Below, piece after piece: positions 1 through 5,350 of a stretch of DNA of 5,350 nt. The stretch's first letter is position 1, and every line of letters starts with the position of its first letter. The notes beneath the pieces are model-generated. The model made no database searches. It saw only the letters and a program-made list of their open reading frames with translations, and was not told the DNA's origin. A program made the position numbers and the translations under genes. The DNA lies in contig JACDGC010000314.1 of NCBI GenBank assembly GCA_013815535.1, positions 1 to 5,350 on the forward strand, in the 5' to 3' direction. Source of the DNA: Ktedonobacterales bacterium. GTDB lineage: Bacteria > Chloroflexota > Ktedonobacteria > Ktedonobacterales > JACDGC01.

Positions 1-883
1 CGTCAGCGACGTGCTGCACCCGCTGGATGAGATAGGCGGGCACGGCGGCGTCATCGGCGGGCAACTCGCTGACATGGATGGCCAGGCTCTGGCGCGGTTG
101 GCTGGGGATGGTGATGCGCTCAGCCTGCCAGCGTGTCGCGGGGGTGAAGGTCAGGCGCAGATAGCCGGGCACATCGTCGGCGTCGCCGAAGTCCATCCGC
201 TCCGTCGCGCCGGGGATGGCCACCAAACGCCCATCCCCCAACTTGACTTGCTGGCTGTGGTGGATGTCGCCCAACACGATGAGATCCGCGTCGGTCTGTT
301 CGCGCAGCGTGGCTTTGGTAAAGACGGGTCCGGCATTGTCGGGCAACACCAAGCCCTCGATCTGCCCGTGCGACAGGAAGATGGAGGTGTCTGCCCCTTG
401 TGGATGCCAAGCCAACGCCGCCAGCGGATCAATCCCGGCCTCCCAAGCGGGGTTTGGCGTCAGCCCACCCACGGCAACGGTGATGCCCTCAATCTCGCGC
501 GTGATGCTGCCGATTCGTGTGGCATCTTGAAAGTAGGTGAGCGCGCCGAGATTGCTATAGATGTCGAGCGGGGCATAGCCACCCTGCTCGGTGGACTGGC
601 GCGGCGTGTCGTGGTTGCCCCCCACGGCGCAAACGGTGATGCCCGCCGCGTGCAGTTGCGCGAAGCAATCCGCGACGAACGCGCGATCCAGGTTGCGCGG
701 GTCACTGGTGTCGAAGAGATCGCCGCCGATGAGGACGATGTGCGCGGGCCAGGCCAGCGCGGCATCCACCACCGCGCGGAAGCCGTCGCGGAGATACTTG
801 CGGCGTTGGCTCAGTTTGGCGGGCGTCAGACGGGCATAATAGCGATTCAGATGATTGTCGGCGGTGGCAATGACACGGATCAA
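1..883 (-). CDS. Mre11/SbcD-like metallophosphoesterase (DNA exonuclease family), 3' end cut by window
   Basis: I translated this frame by hand: it is open from a TTG at 883-881 to the window edge, 294 codons without a stop, and the C-terminus is missing. Calcineurin-like phosphoesterase motifs appear in order: D9-N-H11 (TADNHL), G54-D55-L-F-D58, G89-N90-H91-D92, S171-H172-G, and G205-D206-I-H208. GDLFD and GNHD in this order are typical of the Mre11/SbcD/YhaO nuclease branch, which uses two metal ions to cut DNA ends and hairpins, usually with a Rad50/SbcC ATPase; SbcD proteins are roughly 400 residues. The start is well constrained: an in-frame TGA lies three codons upstream (892-890), leaving only ATT or TTG before the first metal motif. 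The TTG overlaps the stop of the helicase gene (TTGA), so translation is probably coupled. AAGG sits only 3 bases before the TTG, closer than a normal ribosome site. Odd: Asp206 stands where the family normally has the first His of GHxH. A Rad50/SbcC-like partner would be expected beyond position 1, but this is inference. Confidence 0.9.
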   Translation of the reverse strand, partial: MIRVIATADNHLNRYYARLTPAKLSQRRKYLRDGFRAVVDAALAWPAHIVLIGGDLFDTSDPRNLDRAFVADCFAQLHAAGITVCAVGGNHDTPRQSTEQGGYAPLDIYSNLGALTYFQDATRIGSITREIEGITVAVGGLTPNPAWEAGIDPLAALAWHPQGADTSIFLSHGQIEGLVLPDNAGPVFTKATLREQTDADLIVLGDIHHSQQVKLGDGRLVAIPGATERMDFGDADDVPGYLRLTFTPATRWQAERITIPSQPRQSLAIHVSELPADDAAVPAYLIQRVQHVAD

Positions 884-3800
884 AATCCTTCACGCATCCT
901 TTCTGCGAGGGGGGCCAGCGGTTGGGCGGCAATAGGTGGCACCAGATCAGGAGGCGCGACATCGGCCAGGGTCGCGGTGATGGGATGGCCCGCCGGGTGG
1001 CCACGCACCTCCACATGTGCCCCCGCCCGGCTGCCCCCCCACAGCGCCGTATCAGCATAGGTGTAGCGCAGATATTTCCAGAGCAGTGCCTGCTCGAAGA
1101 GCGCCAGATCGGTGCAGAGGAAGCGGAAGAGCGCAGCGGAGGCCACCACGATCAGCTTCTTGCGCGGGCGCGAAAAGGCCACATTGAGCCGGTTCAGGTT
1201 CAACAGGAACTCCGCTTCGGCCAGAATGTAGTTGGGGTCGCTGGCGGTCGCCGAAACGATGATGACATCGCGTTCGCCCCCCTGAAAGCGCTCCACCGTG
1301 TCGATGGCCCCCGCCTCGGCCAGCAGCGGCAATCGCTCACGCAGGGCGGCCTTTTGCGCGTTGTGTGGCACCACAATGCCCAGACCGTCGCGGCCATCCA
1401 GCCGCAGGGCCTCGCCACAGGCCGCCGCGATGGGCGCGATCAGGTCCACCTCCGTCGCGTTGACTTGCTGCGAACCGATTTCGCTGTGCTCGATGACGAC
1501 GATGGGAAAGTCGGGGCGCAGTGCCGCGATGATGAAAGGATCGCGCACCGACGCGGGCAGCGGTGGCAAGGTCGCCTGACGCTGGGAGTGAAACGCGATG
1601 GCGTCGCGGTGATAGATGTGCTCGGCCAAAAAACGCGCCTGAGTCTGATGCAGTCGGAAGCTTTCATCCAGCCGCACCACGGGGCAACCACTCTCGAGCA
1701 ATGCCGCGAAGATCGAGCGGTCTGGGTGATAGGTGATTGCCGCGCGTCGCCGCTCACTGGGCCAGGGATGCGCCAGGATCGGCGGCATCTGGCGGTGGTC
1801 ACCAACGACGATGACGTGCCCGCCGCGTTTCAGGAACGCGCTCGCCAACAGGGCCTCGGGGATGCTCATCTGGCTGGCCTCGTCGATCACGAGCAGATCA
1901 AAGGGGCCGTCACCCCACGGTAATTCACCAGCTTGCTTGCCCACGCGGCCCATCAAGGTATAGATGCCCCCAGGTGTGCCGCCCACCACCACCAGTCCGG
2001 CGGCTGCCGTCAGCAACTCCGCAGCGCGGGCCGTGTGCCGGGGATTCAGCCGCTGCACGCCATCTGGCAAAAGCTCCTCGTCATCGTTGCTCAGTTTCAG
2101 CACACGCAAGCTGTGCAATGGCCCGCCCACGCGTGCCGCATGGATCTGGCGCAGGCGCTCGGCGACGCTGCCCAGCACCAGCGTGGTCGCCTTGTGCGTC
2201 TTGGCGCACACCAGCACGCGCATGGTCGGCACATTCGCCGCGAAGATCCGCGCCAAGATGGCCCACCCCAGCGTCGCGGTTTTGCCCGTCCCTGGTGGCC
2301 CTTGCACGCACAGCAGGGGCGTGCTGCCCTGCCCCGCCACCACGTCGGCCTGCGCCGTGGTCAGCCGCAGCCCTGGCACCGCCTGCTGGACCTCCGCCAA
2401 AAAGGTGCGGGCCAGGGGCGCGATATCGGCTGGCGGCGTGACCATGGCACTAGTGAGTGCGGCATAGAGCGCATTGCCGTCGGCGTGCCCCACGGCGCGG
2501 GCATATTTATCCGCGTTCAAGTCGTCAGCCATCTCGTCCAGGGTGTAGCATTCACCCACATGCGGCACCAGTTTGACTTCATGAGGATATTTGAAATCGC
2601 TGCCAAAGCTGGTCATATCCAACAGTTCCAGCGTGATGGTGTCGGCGGCGAAGTCCTTCACCACCGCAAGGCGGCCCCGGATGATCTCCCAGGGCTGCTG
2701 ACGGTCAAGGCTATTGAGCACCATCCAGTCGCCCACTTTGACGCGCGCGGTGGTGCGCGAGCCAGCCCCCAGCCCAAAGGCGGCGTAGTCCAGCGCACAG
2801 GTGGCCACGGTGCGCTTATTGATGACCGCCACCGCCTGGCAGCGCAGCGGCAAGGTGCGCCCCGTCACCATGCGCCGCTCGGGGGGCAATTGCAGCAACG
2901 CGAAAAGGCTTTGCAGGGCCGCGTGGTGTTCCATCCCCAGGAATTCAGTGAGGGCACGGGCGAGGTCTGGCAACGGCTGACCAGCAGTGACGGCGGCGAC
3001 AGGCAAGGGATCTTTCACAAAGCGCGAATGGTCGCCAGGGTTCAGCCGTGCCTCGATATGCGCCAAGGCCGCGAGACGACGTTGCTGGAAGGCACGCAAC
3101 ACTTCAGGCGTACATTGGCGATATTGCGGCGCCGCGTGGGTGCCCTCCGGCAATTGCCCCCACGCCCCATAGGCGTATTCCAGCGGAATGCTGGAGCTAA
3201 ACTGGCTGCGCCGTTCGATCCAAACGCCATCCTCGCGCTGGGCGGTGTTATCAAAGATGCGAAACGCGAACGCACGGCGAAAGTCGTGCATGGCATCGGC
3301 CCAGGTGAAGCGCAGCAACGCTGCGACGCTGTGCAGATTTGGGCAGGTCAGCCCCAGATTCCAACGGTCGCGCACCTCATTCGCCAAGAAGCTGAACATC
3401 GGCTGCTCGACCCCACCATTGCTCGTCAGCAGATCGTAAAAGGCGGGGACGCTGCTGAGGTCGTCCAGATGGCGCGCCAAGACATCCAGCCAGATGCGCT
3501 GCTCACTGGCATCATAGAGGTAAAGGTGCAACGGCACCGGGCCAGCATCCCCCGCGACGGTGGGCAGCGCCGCCACCACATCGCGCAGCAGTGCCAGCAA
3601 CAGTGCGCCCTCGCTGACATCATCGGGCGGCGCGGCGGTCGAGTGGACGCAGGCGAAGGTGCCGCCGGGGCCGACCAACAGCGCCCCCGCCAGGTACACC
3701 CGGTCGCGCAGATAATCCGTCTGCGCGTCGAGGAAGACCTTGACGAGATGCGGATTCACCCCGTCGCCGGGCAACTGACTGGGCGCGGCATCCAACAGGG

Positions 3801-4815
3801 AAAAGGGAGCGGTCACGGTTGGGTCGAAGCGATGCAACATGGCGCGGGCACGCTGCACCAGCCGATCTACCTCGGGGGCGACGAGGGGATTCCCGACCAG
3901 CGCGGCGACGGTTGCCTCTTGGCCGGGCGTGGTGGCGAAGGCGCGCCGTGGCTGCCCGCGCTCGGGTAATTCCTTGAGCGCCACCAGCGCGCGCAGCGTG
4001 GTGACACCCGCGTTGTGCAGCGCGGCGATCTGCGCGGGGCGCATCGTCGGGACGAGCGCGATGGATTGCGCCTCGGCACTCTCACGCAGGCAGAGTTGGT
4101 TGAAGGTGCAGCCGTCACACTTGCTGCTGAGCGCGTAGGGGATGTCGTGCATCTCCGTCGCCAGCACGGCGGCGATGTCGCCCGCCAGCGGATCAAAGAG
4201 GTGATCCAGCACCAGATCGTATGGGGCGACAGCGAAGCGCGCGGCGGGGGCATCCCACGGCGGCATGGTGCCATCTGGGTTGCGATGCAAGATGCCGCCC
4301 GCAAAGCTGGCCGCCCCCTGGTCGCCACCAGCCAGCATCCCACGCAACAGCCGCAGATAAAAGGCAACCTGCATGCGATATTCGACCTGATCGCGCGTGG
4401 CGGATTTGACATCCAGCACAGTGATGCTGAGGTGCCCATCCGTCGCCCGCGCCACGTGGATGAGATCCGCCACCCCCAGGCACGCGCGCCCGCCAATGGT
4501 CCCCGTCAGAGTCGCCTGATACAAAAAGCGCTGCATCCCCGGCGGCGTCGCGCGCATGACCGCGACCGTCGCGGACGCGGGCTGCTCTTTCAGCGAATGT
4601 GGACGGGCGGGCAAGGTGGCGACCACCTCGGCCTCGAAGGCATTGCCCGCCTCGGCCAGCAAGGGGCTGAGCGGCTCGTGCCCCAGCCCATAGCGCGCTT
4701 CCGTCCCCTTCGCCTCACTGGGTTGCAGGTAATAGCGCAAGAAGCGCCCGCAACGTTCCAGGCGAATGTAGCGGCTGATGCCCGTGGCCGCGATGACGCG
4801 CGGGGGCGTGGACAT
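880..4815 (-). CDS. RecB/Cas4-like nuclease fused to superfamily 1 DNA helicase (DNA2-like; resembles the TM0106-type family)
   Basis: This 1311-residue protein is likely cytoplasmic and acts on DNA. N-terminal nuclease (about 15-245): E61 in GNAFEAE, D117 in GVADL, D135-V-K137, Q149-x3-Y153, plus C22 and C233-x2-C236-x5-C242. The cysteine pattern matches the 4Fe-4S cluster of AddB, Dna2 and Cas4 nucleases. Residues about 250-285 look like a helix-hairpin-helix. Residues about 355-455 resemble the RNase H-like domain of this family, but the usual D-x-E reads D363-A-Q365. Residues 540-556 carry a SIPLEYAYG-type stretch. C-terminal helicase: Q822, Walker A G839-PPGTGK-T846, motif II D978-E-A-S981, motif III G1005-DHRQMPP, R1054 in ESFR, VERFQGGERD 1174-1183, and motif VI with R1216. 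All ATPase residues are present, so it should unwind DNA and cut single strands. Start: the ATG at 4815 has AGGAG 9 bases upstream; an in-frame TTG at 4872 would add 19 residues but seems to lie upstream of the likely transcription start. It is the first gene of an operon with the phosphoesterase. Confidence 0.93.
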   Translation of the reverse strand: MSTPPRVIAATGISRYIRLERCGRFLRYYLQPSEAKGTEARYGLGHEPLSPLLAEAGNAFEAEVVATLPARPHSLKEQPASATVAVMRATPPGMQRFLYQATLTGTIGGRACLGVADLIHVARATDGHLSITVLDVKSATRDQVEYRMQVAFYLRLLRGMLAGGDQGAASFAGGILHRNPDGTMPPWDAPAARFAVAPYDLVLDHLFDPLAGDIAAVLATEMHDIPYALSSKCDGCTFNQLCLRESAEAQSIALVPTMRPAQIAALHNAGVTTLRALVALKELPERGQPRRAFATTPGQEATVAALVGNPLVAPEVDRLVQRARAMLHRFDPTVTAPFSLLDAAPSQLPGDGVNPHLVKVFLDAQTDYLRDRVYLAGALLVGPGGTFACVHSTAAPPDDVSEGALLLALLRDVVAALPTVAGDAGPVPLHLYLYDASEQRIWLDVLARHLDDLSSVPAFYDLLTSNGGVEQPMFSFLANEVRDRWNLGLTCPNLHSVAALLRFTWADAMHDFRRAFAFRIFDNTAQREDGVWIERRSQFSSSIPLEYAYGAWGQLPEGTHAAPQYRQCTPEVLRAFQQRRLAALAHIEARLNPGDHSRFVKDPLPVAAVTAGQPLPDLARALTEFLGMEHHAALQSLFALLQLPPERRMVTGRTLPLRCQAVAVINKRTVATCALDYAAFGLGAGSRTTARVKVGDWMVLNSLDRQQPWEIIRGRLAVVKDFAADTITLELLDMTSFGSDFKYPHEVKLVPHVGECYTLDEMADDLNADKYARAVGHADGNALYAALTSAMVTPPADIAPLARTFLAEVQQAVPGLRLTTAQADVVAGQGSTPLLCVQGPPGTGKTATLGWAILARIFAANVPTMRVLVCAKTHKATTLVLGSVAERLRQIHAARVGGPLHSLRVLKLSNDDEELLPDGVQRLNPRHTARAAELLTAAAGLVVVGGTPGGIYTLMGRVGKQAGELPWGDGPFDLLVIDEASQMSIPEALLASAFLKRGGHVIVVGDHRQMPPILAHPWPSERRRAAITYHPDRSIFAALLESGCPVVRLDESFRLHQTQARFLAEHIYHRDAIAFHSQRQATLPPLPASVRDPFIIAALRPDFPIVVIEHSEIGSQQVNATEVDLIAPIAAACGEALRLDGRDGLGIVVPHNAQKAALRERLPLLAEAGAIDTVERFQGGERDVIIVSATASDPNYILAEAEFLLNLNRLNVAFSRPRKKLIVVASAALFRFLCTDLALFEQALLWKYLRYTYADTALWGGSRAGAHVEVRGHPAGHPITATLADVAPPDLVPPIAAQPLAPLAERMREGF

Positions 4816-4824
4816 GGCACGATG

Positions 4825-4829
4825 CTCCT
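4825..4829 (-). promoter_or_regulatory. Ribosome binding site of the nuclease-helicase gene
   Basis: On the minus strand AGGAG lies 9 bases before the ATG at 4815-4813. This decides the start in favour of the 1311-residue protein over the longer in-frame TTG reading at 4872. Confidence 0.75.
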
Positions 4830-4854
4830 GTGGTGGGAATCCAGCGGTGTGGGG

Positions 4855-4884
4855 AGCATAACACAGGACCAATCATTCGCCCAA
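4855..4884 (-). promoter_or_regulatory. Candidate extended -10 promoter for the nuclease-helicase operon
   Basis: Read on the minus strand, TGT TATGCT (4863-4855) fits an extended -10 element (TGn followed by a TATAAT-like hexamer, 4 of 6 matches). A weak -35-like TTGGGC lies at 4884-4879 with an 18-base spacer. Transcription from here would begin near 4848 and give a leader of about 30 bases ending in the AGGAG site, which suits the ATG at 4815. The hexamers are poor, so expression may be low or need activation. Other promoters upstream cannot be excluded. Confidence 0.35.
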
Positions 4885-5012
4885 GATGATGAGACATTTG
4901 GGGTGCCTCGAGCGCCATCCTCAGCACCGCGCTTCGTTCACTCAGCGTGCATCGTGGCATTCCTTACAGAGTGAGATGGCACGAAATTAGGGTTCTTAGC
5001 CACCTATTCGTA

Positions 5013-5040
5013 TTGACATCCCATGACAATGTCGTATAAT
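5013..5040 (+). promoter_or_regulatory. Consensus sigma-70 promoter for the XRE-type regulator gene
   Basis: TTGACA (5013-5018) and TATAAT (5035-5040) are both perfect consensus hexamers separated by 16 bases, in an AT-richer stretch than the flanking genes. Transcription should start near 5047, leaving a leader of under 20 bases made up almost entirely of the ribosome site. Such a strong promoter in front of a repressor-type gene usually implies that it is held down by an operator; a candidate overlaps it. Confidence 0.85.
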
Positions 5041-5047
5041 CAATGAC
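5014..5047 (+). promoter_or_regulatory. Candidate operator: inverted repeat and phased TGAC boxes across the promoter
   Basis: GACA-A-TGTC (5025-5033) is a perfect 4+1+4 inverted repeat lying inside the promoter spacer. The word TGAC occurs at 5014, 5024 and 5044, offsets of 10 and 20 bases, so all three lie on about the same face of the helix. One box is in the -35 element, one in the repeat and one at the likely transcription start. XRE/Cro-type proteins bind short palindromes in such positions, so autorepression is plausible. The motifs are short and chance cannot be excluded. Confidence 0.4.
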
Positions 5048-5051
5048 CAAT

Positions 5052-5057
5052 AGGAGG
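5052..5057 (+). promoter_or_regulatory. Ribosome binding site of the XRE-type regulator gene
   Basis: AGGAGG, a full match to the anti-Shine-Dalgarno core, ends 7 bases before the ATG at 5065. It fixes that start over the out-of-frame ATG at 5043, which lies only 3 bases past the -10 element and thus probably before the transcription start. Confidence 0.85.
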
Positions 5058-5064
5058 GATAGCC

Positions 5065-5340
5065 ATGACGATATCATGTCGGTTACGTCTGTTGTTAGCA
5101 CGGGTAAATGTCGAGCGGGCGCAGGCGGGGCAGGCGGGCGTGAGCCTCCGTCGGTTGGCGGAAGAAAGCGGCGTCAGCCTCAGCGTGCTGACCGCGCTCA
5201 ACACTGGGCGCAGTCAGCGCATCGACTATCAGACCATTGATCGGCTGTTGCAATTCTTCAACCGCTATCTGGCCGTGACGACGACGGATCTGCTGAATTG
5301 GGAACCTGAGGCACGTGCCGAGATGGGAGTAAGTCGATGA
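5065..5340 (+). CDS. Small XRE/Cro-type helix-turn-helix transcriptional regulator
   Basis: The 91-residue product is nearly all one DNA-binding domain. Residues about 27-48 (SLRRLAEESGVS, then LSVLTALNTG) form the helix-turn-helix: LAEESGVS is the classic first helix and turn, and the following helix would read DNA bases. Residues 53-69 (IDYQTIDRLLQFFNRYL) are the usual helix after the domain core, and the end (TDLLNWEPE) is a short tail. This fits the compact Cro/C1 subgroup of about 70-90 residues. An Ala/Gln/Gly loop at 19-25, coded by a tandem 9-base repeat, precedes the domain. The start has a perfect ribosome site and a consensus promoter. Its stop overlaps the ATG of the next gene (ATGA), so it leads an operon. 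It diverges from the nuclease-helicase operon across 249 bases and may regulate it; it could equally be the antitoxin or regulator of the gene that follows. Target and ligand are unknown. Confidence 0.85.
   Translation: MTISCRLRLLLARVNVERAQAGQAGVSLRRLAEESGVSLSVLTALNTGRSQRIDYQTIDRLLQFFNRYLAVTTTDLLNWEPEARAEMGVSR
5121..5138 (+). repeat. Tandem 9-bp duplication within the regulator gene
   Basis: GCAGGCGGG occurs twice with no gap (5121-5129 and 5130-5138). The unit is a multiple of three, so copy changes keep the frame and add or remove one Gln-Ala-Gly set (residues 20-25) in the loop just before the DNA-binding helices. Confidence 0.8.
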
Positions 5341-5350
5341 AGAGCAGAGC
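5337..5350 (+). CDS. Start of an unknown gene coupled to the regulator, cut by window edge
   Basis: An ATG at 5337-5339 overlaps the TGA stop of the regulator (5338-5340) in the string ATGA. GGGAG (5325-5329) sits 7 bases upstream as a good ribosome site. Only four codons (M-K-S-R) plus two bases are visible, so no function can be given. The overlap means it is probably co-translated with the regulator. Confidence 0.55.

Noticed and set aside
11..1923. Plus-strand open frames 11-1060 and 922-1923
   Set aside because: Both are antisense to the phosphoesterase and the helicase C-terminus, lack domain signals and overlap each other. The minus-strand frames have ordered catalytic motifs.
1933..3969. 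Long plus-strand open frame of 678 codons opposite the helicase gene
   Set aside because: It lies fully antisense to a protein with complete nuclease and helicase motifs. Its product is rich in Gln, His, Arg and Gly with no recognisable domain, as expected from the complement of GC-rich coding DNA.
4816..4872. 19-residue N-terminal extension of the helicase from the TTG at 4872
   Set aside because: The ATG at 4815 has an AGGAG at good spacing, the nuclease motifs begin after it, and the likely promoter -10 lies inside the extension.
4872..4890. ATCAT/ATGAT inverted repeat as operator or terminator
   Set aside because: Arms of five bases with a nine-base loop and no T tract are too weak to separate from chance.
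4015..4974. Plus-strand open frame of 319 codons running into the intergenic region
   Set aside because: It is antisense to the nuclease domain, has no motif, and its end in the intergenic region has low-quality sequence for a protein. It is a composition shadow.
5043..5240. Plus-strand frame starting at the ATG at 5043
   Set aside because: Its ATG is only 3 bases past the -10 hexamer and has no ribosome site. It is out of frame with the clear helix-turn-helix gene.
1..5350. CRISPR array, tRNA, rRNA, insertion sequence or attachment site
   Set aside because: No regularly spaced direct repeats, tRNA-like clover motifs, transposase signatures or paired terminal repeats were seen. Cas4-like motifs in the helicase protein alone do not indicate a CRISPR locus.

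Overview
The window is GC-rich bacterial DNA carrying a short divergent locus. On the minus strand lies a two-gene operon for DNA processing. On the plus strand lies a small helix-turn-helix regulator followed by the first codons of another gene. Dense long open frames on the strand opposite the big gene are typical of high-GC coding DNA and are not real genes. The source organism cannot be fixed from the sequence. The style of the small regulator and the GC content would fit a Chloroflexota-type bacterium, but this is a guess.

Layout: positions 4815 down to 880 (minus) encode a 1311-residue protein. It joins an N-terminal RecB/Cas4-like PD-(D/E)XK nuclease with a four-cysteine cluster, a degenerate RNase H-like middle region, and a C-terminal superfamily 1 DNA helicase of the DNA2/Upf1 type. 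Its stop codon overlaps, in the string TTGA, the TTG start of a second gene (883 down to 1, minus). That gene encodes an Mre11/SbcD-like metallophosphoesterase and runs off the left edge of the window. The intergenic region 4816-5064 holds a weak extended -10 promoter candidate for this operon. It also holds a consensus sigma-70 promoter (TTGACA, 16 bp, TATAAT) for the plus-strand gene. That gene (5065-5340) encodes a 91-residue XRE/Cro-type regulator, and its stop overlaps the ATG of a following gene at 5337 that is cut by the window edge.

Together the minus-strand proteins look like a DNA end-resection or degradation module: an unwinding motor with its own iron-sulfur nuclease, translationally coupled to a Mn-dependent type exonuclease/endonuclease. 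Such a pair could serve double-strand break repair or anti-phage/anti-plasmid defence. The divergent regulator may control itself, its downstream partner and possibly the nuclease operon. The role in defence is inference; the domain content is seen directly.
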